Positions 47,845 to 60,100 of a stretch of DNA of 64,000 nucleotides are shown in pieces (position 1 is the first letter of the stretch; each line of letters begins with the position of its first letter). A program made the translations under genes and the position numbers. The notes under the pieces are model-generated. The model saw only the letters and a list, made by a program, of their open reading frames with translations, did no database searches and had not been told where the DNA came from. Source of the stretch: Aspergillus flavus (taxonomy: Eukaryota; Ascomycota; Eurotiomycetes; Eurotiales; Aspergillaceae); the NCBI RefSeq assembly GCF_009017415.1, contig NC_092409.1:1798001-1862000 (forward strand). The letters run 5' to 3'.

Positions 47845-49692
47845 ATGTCTCTGCCTCCAGAACAGATCAGTATCAAACGCCGTCGAGAGGAGGAACCGGT
47901 GGACACGTTATGTAAGAGGCTTCCCTGCTAGCTGTCATGCCTTTACCGATCAAACTAAACTCCAGTCCCCCGCTTTGTATATTCGCATAGACGTGCCCCC
48001 GTCTGTAATATTCCAAAAGCTAATAGGAATTTTCAGATATTCAGTCTGATCTACATCAGACAAAACGCCGCTTTACAGACTTCGTGTTTCAACGAGTCCA
48101 GGTCAGTGCCAAGGATCTGAAAAACGGCTCCCCAAGTGCTTCACCTGTATCAGCGGCGCAGAGGTCTATTCTTACTCCGCGCTCTGTGAGCACCTCTCTA
48201 TCCCCGGCTGCGCCGAACCGCGCTACTGGAGGGGTTCCCTTGGTCAGAGCCACATCCCCCGGGGCAGAGCTTCGCGAAGAGAAACGTCTCGCGGCCCTTC
48301 GGAAGGAAGCCGAGGAGAAGGTGAAGAGGGCTTTGAATTCTTCGCCGGGACCCGCTCAACGCGGCACTCACAATGAGAGCCCAGGTCGAGATTCCGTTGC
48401 TAAAACTCCCGCGGCTGGAGTGTCATCCACTTCCAGTGCGCGAGGCAGTTCAGCGTCTTCGCCATCACGGGCGCAGTCGCTGCGACGATTCCAGATTTCG
48501 CGGTCAAGTACGCCGATGAGTCCCCTTCGGAGCAGCGGTGGAGGGGTACAGAAGCGTAAAGCAGATGGAGTTGCAGTGCTCGTGGAGAAGCTGCGGCGCA
48601 AACCGCATTCACGGCAGGCGTCTCTGGTGGCTGATGCGGCAGTACGAGCGGATGATGTTGGCTCTCGTGACGGTTCTGATGTGGCTGAGGAACAGCCTGT
48701 CCGTCTACGGAAGAGACCGGTGGTAAACCAGGCCGAGAGGAAATGGAGGGAGGAGCGTAAGGGGGCGATCTTGGCTGCCAAAAAGCATATCTCGCAGGTG
48801 CTCGAACAAGGTGCCCAAGCACGCCACAGCAACTGGGAAGATGAGTCAGAGAGACTGGCTCGGGATTTCGAGCAAATCGCGTTAGAGCTGGAGGAGGAAA
48901 TGGATTTGGAAACCGAGGTGTCGCCCGCGGAGACGAAACATGACCGTCAATCTATTGCCGAGCGGACTCGTGCGGTGATGCCCAAGCCTCCATTGAAATA
49001 TCCTCCTCGTACACCCAACAAGCTTCGAGCCGCGGGGTCTGCAGAACGCACGCAAGGGGCGGCGAATCCTGAAGGATCCCTTAAGATTGCCACACCAGCG
49101 CCGCACCATTTACCCTCCGCTGCAGGGCAGGATGACGATAGCGATGGGGAGTATGTCTACGATACGTACATACGACGTCCTCTGCCGGACGGAGGGCAGC
49201 TTACGAACCCACTAGCGGATTTAGAACTGAACCAGGATGAGTGGTTCCGTCAACAGGGTATCGATACAAGTCGGCAGGACATCGGTGTGATCGTCATCAC
49301 ACCGGAGGATGAAGAATACTGGGAGCATTTTGCAGAAGAGGATGACGATGAAGATCAGTGGGACAGTGAAGACGGCGATTCCAATGGTAAGCGAGCCCGT
49401 TGTATAGAAACTTACACGAGATCTACTCTTTACAACAAAGGGGGAAGAAGGAGAATTCTGACTAACAATTACTATAGCTGAAAATAATCCTGCGAATGAC
49501 TATCCAGACGAAGAACTCTCCTGGGATGACGAAGAGGACGATCCCCAAGCCGTCTACAGCAAGTATCGACGCCACCAGTCGGACGACGAAGAGTTCAACT
49601 TTGACGATTCATCCAGTGAGCGCTTTGGGTATGGCTACGGATACGGGGATAGGCAACGGGCGCACGTGGATTCTGATGACGAGAGCTGGTGA
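47845..49692 (+). CDS. iwr1: RNA polymerase II nuclear import factor Iwr1
   Basis: Adaptor that binds assembled RNA polymerase II in the cytoplasm and directs its nuclear import. Three exons, 47845-47911, 48037-49386 and 49478-49692, give 543 residues. The N-terminus has a basic signal (IKRRREEEP, 9-17) as in yeast Iwr1, followed by LYIQSDLHQTKRRFTDFVFQRV. The conserved C-terminal Iwr1 region begins at YVYDTYIRRP, passes GVIVITPEDEEYW and a long acidic stretch, and ends at NDYPDEELSWDDEEDDPQAVYSKYR. The centre is Ser/Ala-rich and disordered, making the protein longer than yeast Iwr1. The last intron splits the conserved region just before ENNPANDYPDEE. Intron 1 could include a small alternative exon, but the direct joint gives the family sequence. 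Confidence 0.9.
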
Positions 49693-51734
49693 TGGGCACA
49701 ACGACGGGTGGCTGCATTGATTATTTTATTGGATCTCAGTGCTTGTTCTGCACGGTACTTTGGCAAAGAGAAACCTCCGGCAGGGGTGGGAAGGCAACCC
49801 ACCAACAGACACCGTTTCCCTTGTCCTCCTGCCCATCCTCCTACGCTCACCGCAATTCTGCAGATGCGGACGAGGGCAGACAGATGATTATGAGACCGAG
49901 TCTGTTTCTGCAGAGTAACCTTCATTTCTGCATGCGGACTCCATCACACCGCGTGTGCAGTACGGTTCGTATGATTATGTCTTGGACCGGGGGTCAACCC
50001 TGGTCCAGACATGCATCAAATACTACATCGTTAAGGGCACAGGTACAAAAGTACGAAAATGAAATGAGGTACAGACGGCCTTCTACCTAGTCATATTATA
50101 TTTGCTCTCTTACTCTAGATGAAACCCCAATCCAAGCCTACCATAGTATATACAAATATACAAGATCTACAGGAAAAGGCCAAGATATTCTCATCGGAAC
50201 CTCCGCAGTAGATCATTTCCTTCACGAAGAAGAAAAAGCAAAAGCAAAAACTATAAAAAAGGAAAAGAGAGAAAAGAAAAAGGCAATCCACACGAGCAGA
50301 CACCAACCCAATCTACACACTAAGAAAACGTAAAAACCATCGACTAAGCCAACAAAAGCGCATCTGCAATCTCACCATGCAGACGGGGGGAAAAAGGTAA
50401 AACACAACCAAAATGCCAAGTGAGGGATATCCCTACCCAACATGCAATCCTACAATCTCCCGCATCCCGAAGTCCAGCATACCAAAAGCATCAACATTCC
50501 AATGGAAGATGGATTAGGTACCCAACATTATCCACGTCGATGTGCAAAAGTGGAGCATTTTTTCCATCACGGATGCATAGAAGGGCGATTTCTCGATTTG
50601 GCAGGAGGGGCGACTTGCATGAGTCTTGCATGATAGGAGATGTGTTATCGCCGACCGAGTAGATCCTGACAGTACTATTTGGATGTTATTCCAAATGATT
50701 CCTCGTCAAGATGTATATTGAGTATTATGCAGCCGTCGCTGCAGAAGATGGGATAGGATGTATATACTCAGTACTTACGTTACATGTAGAGTTTGATGAA
50801 ATGTAAATTCAAGTAGGGTTTCGGTTCGATATAACCTTTAATAGTATTTGCGATAAAAGTATGTAGTAGTGCAACAATATTGTCATGAATATTTCATGTG
50901 CTTCATTGATTCATTGATTCATCTTCATCTAAAAAAAACTATTATTATTTTCTCCTTGAGTATTATTTGCAGGCACAGCCAAGCAGGGAACAAATAGTCT
51001 GCTCCTTGCTCAGTGAGTAACTTGTGCCTCTTGCGGATTGTAAGATGATATCATGTGTTACCTGCGATTCCTGGGAATGGGAGATGTAGGGGTTTCGAAC
51101 TAGGGGTTCGGCTTCGCCTATTCGCTTGAGTTGCTGACATACTTGTCCTATGATGTGGTATTATTGTTTCCAACCTTTATTATTCTGCTGGGTTTGTTGA
51201 TGTTGCGCTGCATACCTATTGGTGGTGTTTTTGGCCTGCCATGTACTGTACTGTATGCTGCGATGTTGGGTATTGATGCCTGTATGGTATGGTATGGTAC
51301 GGTACGCTCTGACTATGTCCGTGCTATCTCCTGGGTTTATTGAAGGAACTAGTATGTTGTCTTCTCAAAGTAAATCCGGTCGAGACTAATAAAATCATCC
51401 ACTCCAGTACAAATGACAGTCTCCATGGATTTCCTTCCAATCCAGAATAAAAACAATGATGATGTGATGTATGCATGCTAAAGATCAGACAGCCTCCCAG
51501 TGAGAATCATAACACAATGTAAATGAGAGAAAAGAACGCAGCAACGTGTCAGAATGATAGCCCTGTCGGTAAAGGAACATAAGGTTAAAATAAGTGAATA
51601 AAGTAGATGAGAAACTTCAGAGGTATCTTGACGGCCGTAAGGAAGGGGATTTTTCAAGGTGGGAGGAGGATCCGTAGGAAGTCGAGGAATGAAGGAGGTA
51701 AGAATTTTTAGACAAGAAAAGAAGAGGAGGAAAT
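49693..51734. other. Intergenic between convergent iwr1 and SANT-like genes
   Basis: About 2 kb, becoming AT-rich after 50,100, with A-rich words at 50230-50280 and GGTAT/GGTAC short repeats near 51280-51305. 3' UTRs of both neighbours fall here. No gene is supported. Confidence 0.5.
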
Positions 51735-52454
51735 TCAACGTGGAATACGTCGACTTAGAACTTGTTCTTTGGTCTCTCGCATCCAAGGATACCACGCTCC
51801 CATCCATTCCACGACGCCAAATCGTGGTGCAGCCGACTCAACTAGCCCGGACCCCTCTCGTAGGAACTCGCCATCGCGCATGCGTCTCTGCTCTCGCAGC
51901 GTTGGACACTTCTTCTCCTTGATGAATCGGTAGAACTTGCATTGGATTCCTTGGAATCCGCGTCGTTGCCGGCTAGGAAATTGTCGGTTAAAGCTCTCAC
52001 GCACTTCTTTCCACTCTTGGCACAGATCCACGCGGTGATACCAAATGAAGTACATTTCCTCTTCCTCGTACTTTGGTCGAGGGGGGCGTCGCCGTTCTGG
52101 GGCGTTGCTAGAACTGCTTGAGACCGAATCGTACCGGTCCCGAGAGTACGCACCTGGCGAGGACTCCGTCGACCGTGGTCGATATGGCAAGAATGCCTGG
52201 TCTTGCGAGGAGCCCGAACTTTCCCGGTAAGGATGGTGGTGGTGATGGTGGCTCTCTGCGTAGGGGTGGTAGAAGTAGTGATGACTAGGACTAGGGGGGT
52301 AGATAGGTGAATACTGCGATCCTTGATGGGCGTAATGCAGCTGAGGAGAATTGTCAGACTCTCCTGACGGGTTCAGCAGGGCATCGATTGCCATGCGGCT
52401 TTTTCGTGATGATGGCATATAACTAGCTGGAGATTGCGAGTGAAGATGCTCCAT
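51735..52454 (-). CDS. SANT/Myb-like domain protein
   Basis: Probable nuclear regulator, 239 residues, single exon. The N-terminus includes RMAIDALLNPSGES, resembling the S-I-x-x-L-L-N-P motif often seen in fungal transcription regulators. A His/Tyr/Ser-rich region with six histidines (69-74) follows. The conserved part is about 128-191: EEEEMYFIWYHRVDLCQEWKEV, then FNRQFPSRQRRGFQGIQCKFYRFI, with spaced tryptophan/aromatic residues and a three-helix pattern like a Myb/SANT domain, then a basic KEKKCPTLREQRR segment. It could bind DNA or chromatin. The frame opens further from a TTG at 52496, but the first ATG is at 52454. I do not recognise a named orthologue. Confidence 0.7.
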   Translation of the reverse strand: MEHLHSQSPASYMPSSRKSRMAIDALLNPSGESDNSPQLHYAHQGSQYSPIYPPSPSHHYFYHPYAESHHHHHHPYRESSGSSQDQAFLPYRPRSTESSPGAYSRDRYDSVSSSSSNAPERRRPPRPKYEEEEMYFIWYHRVDLCQEWKEVRESFNRQFPSRQRRGFQGIQCKFYRFIKEKKCPTLREQRRMRDGEFLREGSGLVESAAPRFGVVEWMGAWYPWMRETKEQVLSRRIPR

Positions 52455-54110
52455 TTTGTTCTGTTGGGAGGGTGGTTCACGACCTTCGTGATCCAACTGC
52501 TTTAGTGTGGTGATCGATATGGTAGTAGGTTAGACGGTAAGGGAAGCCCTTCTTCTAGAGCGAGTGATCAAGGAGTAGGCTTCGATTAAAGTATGGTTTA
52601 AGGCGATGAGCACAGCCTAAGGCACTTTTCCTCACACTGGTCAGATGCAAGTGCACAGCGGCAGTGGCAGATAGTGAGATAAGTAGTAGGTAAGGAAGAC
52701 ACGCCGAATTAAAAAGAGCGGTGGTCTAGTTTGGCGACGAGCCAAGATTATTCCTCAACCACTACAACAACGCTTCCAGAAGAAGTGTTGGACTGAAGGA
52801 TCATGTAAAAGTCACGATTAAATGGTGGAAGGCTGGAAAGAAAAAAAAACCTTGGAATTTCCAACACCGCACGAGACACCGGGTTGGATTCTTAAATGAG
52901 GGCAATGACCGCCAAGGGTTCCGTTAGTTGTGCTTAACCCATGCAGCGTACCGAATCCTTGGGACACGCCGGCCTGTAAGAGACCCCGAAGAACACTGCG
53001 CCCCCTGTCCAGCCGGGAGACAATCACTGCTACAGCGGGTACACGATGGTTCCGAAGTGATGCGTAGCGCCTGCGGCAGCAGGGGAGTGATTCAAGAAGT
53101 TGGAAAAGGAGGAGTAATATGCGTTCGGGGTATGTATGTCGGAGTGGTAATGGATGTCCCTCCTGGTATGCCTTTTCCAAGTCCTTGACCCTAGTACCAC
53201 GACAGCAACCCTGCAAGCATCTGCTTATAGAAACAATTAAATTATTGGGAAAGGGGGGTGTTAAATATGAATAATGCAAAGGACAGCCGAAGATTCTTTT
53301 TTAATCATAGATTAAAAATTTTAAGAGGATGAAAGAAGGTAGAAGAAGGAAAAAAGAATAAGAAGAAATAGGATATCAGATAGAATTGAATGAGGTATAG
53401 ATATCCTTTTTTTTGTTCTATATGCAAAGATATCGCATCGTCAGTGGTTGAAAATTCATAGAAGATGTCGCCACTTTTCTTTTTCTTGCTGATCTTTAAG
53501 TCTCTGTGATATTTTTGGTTTTTCCACGAAAGAGAGAGAAGGATATTCAGATAGTTGAATCGTGTATGAAGCAAGTGGAGATGTGGAAAGAAAGGGTCAC
53601 GTTGGCAGACGACTTGCAGGATGTACGTGCAGGACAACCACCGACTTTTTGAACCGGGTATTTTATGTATTTCTAATTCCTTGATATACCTTTGCAGTCT
53701 TTTTGTTTTCAATTTTCAACGTATTTTTTGTCTCGTTTGTTTTCAAAGAGGGATCCACCAGGAAACAGAAGTAGTAGGAAGTCCAGTTCATGCAATCTGC
53801 GGCAAGGGTATATCAGAACCAGAGGGTCTGAAGGAGCCGCAAGACTCAAAGAACAATTGGTATTTTGGTTTGGCCCATCAGAGGTGACGAAATCCTTCAA
53901 TGGATGATCATTAAAGTGGAGGCCGAACAGGCAATAGTCGGACCCGGCCAAATTGACCAGTTCAAAGTCAATGGGGACCCGATTTTTGCCTTCGGTCGAA
54001 TGACTATCAGGTAAAGATCCAACTGCTCAAACCAATGACACAATGATCACGATGTGGTCTTTTGGCCACGCGGGGATTTCCTAGAAAGGGGTCCAAACGA
54101 GTGTGATATT

Positions 54111-54133
54111 AAAAAAAAAAAAAAAAAAAAAAA
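54111..54133 (+). repeat. Poly(A) run of 23
   Basis: Uninterrupted A tract in the gene desert. It may be a simple mononucleotide repeat or the tail of an old retroposed copy; no recognisable element lies to its left. Confidence 0.85.
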
Positions 54134-57100
54134 GACCGTGGAAATGAAATGAAATTATTAATCAATAACAGGACAAAAGACAAAGAACGTCTCTGGGGTA
54201 CCTTAATTGGGAAATGCCGTTCTAGTAGGCATAGTCCTTTGGAACTGTGAAAGATTACCGAACAACCCCTTCCAAGAAACAGAAAAACAAAGAGGCACAA
54301 AGATGAAGAAACATTATCTGAATCTCGGATTACAAATCATCACAGAGAATGCAAGTTATAGATGTAAGTGCTACTCTTCATTGAAGGCTGTTTGTAAAGT
54401 ATACATGACGACGTGCGATTGGACCAAAGGTCTATCCAGTAAGGAGACGTTTTTTACTCTCGCAAGTAATATTGTAACCTATACTCCGTCTCTAATCGGG
54501 GTGTCTACCTAGTATCCTCCGATAAATATGGGTCCAAGAATGGAACTAGAGAAAAAAAAATGTGTCAAAGGGTTGCCCTTCAAGCGTACGGGAAATTTCA
54601 TTTGTTTCTAGATGAATGAATTAAATCTATGGAGGTGGATGTTCTCCATCAAGAGAGAGGATCATTTCGAATTCAGGAAAGAGCCTTGAGGGGGGGGAGA
54701 CAGAGAAAATAAAATAAAAATTATAAGAAATAAATTAGAAAAAACGTAAAATTGAAAAAGAAAGAAAATTGCACGTAATACACACTATGCTGCAGCCCTG
54801 CCACTGCATAAGAAGAGTTCGGTTTCCCGGAGCTGATAGGCCCTTGTGGGAAGACCGAAACGAAGCAGTGCAGGGTTCAGTTCGGCCGCTGGCGGGAACA
54901 TCAGACGACGCCCCTGCTCAAGGACATCCTCATCTAGAGCTGTGGAGCTGTGGGATACTAGTCCGATGGCCGCTCCGACGCCTAAATTAAATCATTATCT
55001 CGCCTTAAGGTCTCGACCGTGAGTATGGAAGGGAAGATATCTTCCTCCGTGACTCGATATCCAAAGTAATTTCAACGCCCAAATTAAATTTATCCCAAAA
55101 ACAAAAGTCAATTTTAGTAAGGTTTGACCTCGTCCGTGAAGAGCACGCAATCTATCATCAACCGGTGGGATGTAAGGGAAGGTCAACCGTCGGACCCGCT
55201 GGCAACGATGAAGAGACACCACCTTTACATCCACTCCTATTCCCACCGACCTCGACCTGATCCAATCACTCTCATCAGAGAAAGGATCACTGCAGGAGTA
55301 CTACGCCGCACAGGCTAACCACCATACTACTACCTGCTAAGTAGGTAGGTAGACAGTCTGGGAAAACGGAATGGAAGGAGGGGGGAATGGAAACATTGGA
55401 AGGGCAAAAAAAAAACCAACAAGCGCTAGCCATAGAGACCGCGTCTATTGGGCGCGGGAGAGCAAGTCAGCGACACCCAACCTACAGTGGCTTGGTGGGT
55501 GAACCGTGGTACTGGGACGCATTCACGAATGGGAGTGAGGCTCTAACGCTGTCTAGCTCTTCAATGGTCTCAGAACCTGCACAGGGCTTTTTCTGAAGGA
55601 CAGGCGTGACAGCCAAACGGGAGACACGATGCAGTCTGTGGGTCTTTCTTGGCATAGAACTGGGGCATGGGGGTGGCTAGCTCCCACGGGATTTTTCTAT
55701 TGGCTACCTCGTTTGATGGGAATTTTTAGACTTGCGTTTTTTCCCCAATACGTATCTCTCCTCTTTCCTAAAATTTCCATTTTCCTCTTTGGGTCACTAA
55801 TCCACTTTCCACAACTACACTGCATGAGAAGTATGTACTTAACACACCTAAAGTACTACCGGTGTCTGTATGTACAGGTACAAGAGTCATTCACAAACAA
55901 CACGCAGTCCAGATACTAGTCTGCAGAATCTGCCAACACATCTTTGCATTGCACTGGTAAGTCGATCCTCTTCTGTTTATTGTCTGTGGGGATTGGCATT
56001 ATGAATTGGTTTAGCTAGACGGAGTTTCTCCATGGTATCTAGCCGGTCCTTTTTGTTCGTTTCCTCCTTCTTTTCCCTTAGTCCTTTCCGCTATGAATCT
56101 TGTGGGCCTATCTAAATAGTCATATCCCATCTCAACCCCCGTTTCGCTAATCCGACGAATACAATATTAAAGTTCTCTAGCAGACACCGCTGGATATGGG
56201 CTGACAGCCCCCAATTCCATGTACGGAGCACCCCCAAATCCTTCTTTTATAATTCTAGGATAGTAGAAACAACTCAAATAAATTAATGAATGTATGGGTA
56301 ATCTGGAGTCATTCGTCAGTGCAGAAGTCGAACAGGATGAATCGGCAGGCCACTAGCGCTGTCGTTTGAACCTGTCAAAGTAAGCAAAGTAAATCCTGAT
56401 GGGGTTGGCTTATTAGGATTGAATTTGTATTGGATCCGTCATAGTGAACAGTGGATGTACTTAAGGCAGATTAGCACCAGCAGAAAATGCATCGGGTCTC
56501 GGCGATGAAGATCCGGAGGATGAGGGAACATGGAGCAGTAAGGAATGGGTACATACATACTGTACATAAATACATAGTCGGTAATTTAGGTACCATGCCC
56601 TTCTCACATGACAGGTATTGGAGGCCTTGCAGAAAGTATGGCGGATAATAGTTATTAGCCATCTAGGAACTGGATCCTTCCTCGAGATTGATTGTATGAT
56701 CACTCTACTCCGTAGTATACCTTCAATCTAAGATCAGTATCACATTACTTTATCCAATGTTAAATCCGACATGAGACGAGGTATGTGGGTAGCCACCTCG
56801 TATTGTGATGTAGCCAAGTGTCCTGCAGTACACACCAGTTTCTGTACGGAACGAAACAAAGCAGACTCTACCCCCACACCAGGCCAGTCCTCACCAGAGG
56901 AGATTTTAATGAAGAAACTTCAGAAAAGTTTTTTGACGGAGAAAAAACAAATATGGGTGGGTTGACATATAATAACATAAACTCCACAATATGGTATTTG
57001 TCACACTGATACCTCCAATCCTGTTGGAAGAAAAACCAACTATACTCTCCGGTGAAAACCAACAGTCGATTATACTTACCATCATAAGCAGTTTCTTCAC

Positions 57101-60100
57101 AGTGAATATCCTTAAACGTTTTGGAGTAGCCCAAGGCAACATGATTGGGTCATGCCCGGGAAGGGGAGGGGGTAAAAGGAACGTCACCTGTTTTCCTATT
57201 GATCTTTGGGCTGCATCGTCTGTCATCTGCGACACATCTTTTGTTTTTTCTTTCCTCGTCTTGGCATGATGACGACAAGCTAAACTGTGTTTTTAGGTGG
57301 GATGTCCGAAACAAAGGGTGGACTATCCAAAAGATTGAAGATAGCGAGTAGAAACCTCAGCCAGAGTTCCTCTTTGGAAGGATACACCTAGTACCACTAG
57401 TAGACGATAGGGCACCGCTCTGGCTACCTACTGGGCTACTACGCCGTGTACTAGCATGGGGTGGTGTGGAGGCAAAGGCCATAGTGTCAAGAATAGCACA
57501 TCAAATCGAGATTGCGGCACAGTGAAGTTGCGCAAGTTTGAAACTAAATTCATTTTCATTTGAGTCAAGTACATGGGACGATAGCCTCCTGCTCACATGC
57601 CGACATACAGGTACAGGTCCATATCGCTCTAGCCAAAGAAGGGGCATCGTGCCACCAGAAATACTCTATCGGTACCTATCACCAGTGTTGAAAAAAGGTT
57701 CAGACGGGTGGGCAGTGACGATGACGATGACGAAGGGTCATGCCAATGATCGGCCACTTGCGTCTTCTGTAGGAGGATTCTGTAGATCCCCATCATGCGG
57801 GAAGCGTTATGGGTTTCTTCATGCTTGCCCGCTTTGTCTGTGCCCTCTTGTCCTAATCCTAGACTAACGAGTAGTGTACCAACTAACCACCTGGCAGGCG
57901 GTTAGTCTCCTCCATCCAGCCAAGCAAAGACAAAGCGATCCGTACCTTCATCCGCTCGAGGCCAATCCTTGACGTTAACGATCCCATACTAGGGCCGTCA
58001 CTCCTAATCGGCCCCCCCTGCCCAATTTCCGTGCTAATTTGCTCTATCTTCCCTCATCACACGCGTACCCGCAGGCTGTTTCGGTCACGTGAGGATGTAA
58101 CACGATTCAGAGTGACTCGATTAGGTCATAGTCCGAGTCTACGAAAAGACGTCCTGGTGGTGATTGGCAATAAAGGCTTCCTCCACGGTGGATACTTAAT
58201 AGAAGGAAACAAAAGACACTGGACAGGGGTTGGATATCTAACCACTCACTGACGTCGAAGCGGGTTCGGCACTGACTCGTACGCTGTAGTTTTTCACAGT
58301 CCAGACTCGATTAGCATATTACCATGGAACTTTGTGCTCTGTACCTGCCGGTTGGGTTCGGCAGGGCTCTGTTTGGTCGTGCCGCCCTTAAGCGGTGTGG
58401 CAATTGACACGCAAGCCTAACAAAGAACATCTTCAGAAAGAGAACCAGAATCTCTTGGATAAAAGAATGAAAAAGTCAACTACATATATCTCCTCGAATT
58501 TCGAAAGGCGAACTCTGGAGAAAGACAACCAGGCGTGAGCGGCACACCATTCACGTTGAGGCTCAAGTGAAACAGCTGTTCAATGCCGCTGCACCTGGTG
58601 GCTCCATAGCGTGCGACAGTACTCCGTACTTTCGCCATCTGCCCACCGGTCCATCTAACTCCACCATCATAATAACCGACATGCAAGCGAGCTCAAGCGT
58701 GTGTAACTAACCCAGTGCTACTCTACGAGTGGAAAAGTTCCAACGGGGATATGTCCTCCTATCTCACCATGTACAACTATTCTCCGCTCAAGACTCATTT
58801 GTCGAGTCAGGGCGTTACATCGTTCAACGTCTGGGATTAAAAGCCTTTTTGGCACCTTCATCTATACCATCCCCATTCTACCCCGTCCTTTCTTTGTTCT
58901 TGTCCTTGTTCCTTTTGTATTTTACGTTATTTTTGTTTTTATTTTTGTTTTTATTTTTAGGTCGTCTCTCTTCTTTTTCTTATCTTGGCAAAAAGCAAAC
59001 ACCCTTCCCGGGTATCGGATTTAGTTGAGACACACTAAATTCATATCAAGGTCAATTTATTTGTTCGAGTTGTGGCTGAAGCCACCATCTTAAGTAGATT
59101 GATTCTATCATAGATCCAGAACATTATGAAACCAGTATAGCTAGTGACGAACTGTCAGGGTTCGGTTGAGCCTCTTTGGGGATGGTCAAAAGTCAAACAT
59201 AGTACTGTTAGTCAAATTGTTACTTCATACTTCCAAGCCACATTCGGGAGACGAATCGAAACAGAAAAGGGGCACAAAAGCAAACAGCAGAGGCTCGGGA
59301 ATGAGCGGGATCTCCCCGTCCGTCCGTCAACTACTACTGCTGTTCCTATTACTATAATCATAACGCACAGGAGATGAGACCACTGCTGGCCCTTTCCCAC
59401 TGCCTATCAACTCGCTCTCCACTCATAGAGGTGACGGCTCAACGGCGATGCAACCACAGCTACTATGACACAGGTCTTACATGTTGCATTGGTGATTGTA
59501 TTCCTGACTGCTGCCCCTCAGGATAGCCTCACCTACCACCCGGGGATCCAATTATTTGTCAGTAAGGGGATATGACAACAGATGAACGCTGCAGATTAAG
59601 AGATGCGTTGTCTCTTCCCGGTAACCTTATCCTACAAGCGAAATTTGTCGGTGAGATCGCCGATGCGATACCTTCAGCCGAGCTGAAGATACACAGAGTA
59701 ACCTTACGTGCCATGAAATAGGGAGTCTACAGTGCCCAAAGAGGTATTCCCAGCTCAGGTCGAAATTTTCATTGACTGACGTATCGAATGTCAGCCGAGG
59801 ACCAGGCTATACTGCACGTAAATCAAATCATTTCTAGTAAAACTTTGGCTGTGCCTTTCTTTGTTCTATGTAGGTTTTCTCAAGTCACATAATACCCTAG
59901 CTTGGAAAAGATTGGATACTATACAACATAGAACACAAGAGAGGGGGTGGGAAGCAAAAACAATGAGAACAAATAGTGTGAATGAAGGGGTAGACCGGCA
60001 CTTCTCAACCTTTCAGGGATTATCTTCCAACTCCTTGCGACTGGGGTCATATATGATTGGTGAGTAGCTGCTTGACATAGTGGCAATGGACATGGTACTC

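Noticed and set aside
52818..53279. 153-codon minus-strand frame upstream of the SANT-like gene
   Set aside because: No ATG near its start, Arg/Leu/Cys-rich random composition, and the opposite strand is open too.
58729..59028. Hydrophobic plus-strand frame resembling membrane helices
   Set aside because: Its Leu/Phe run is produced by T-rich simple sequence and it opens at GTG.
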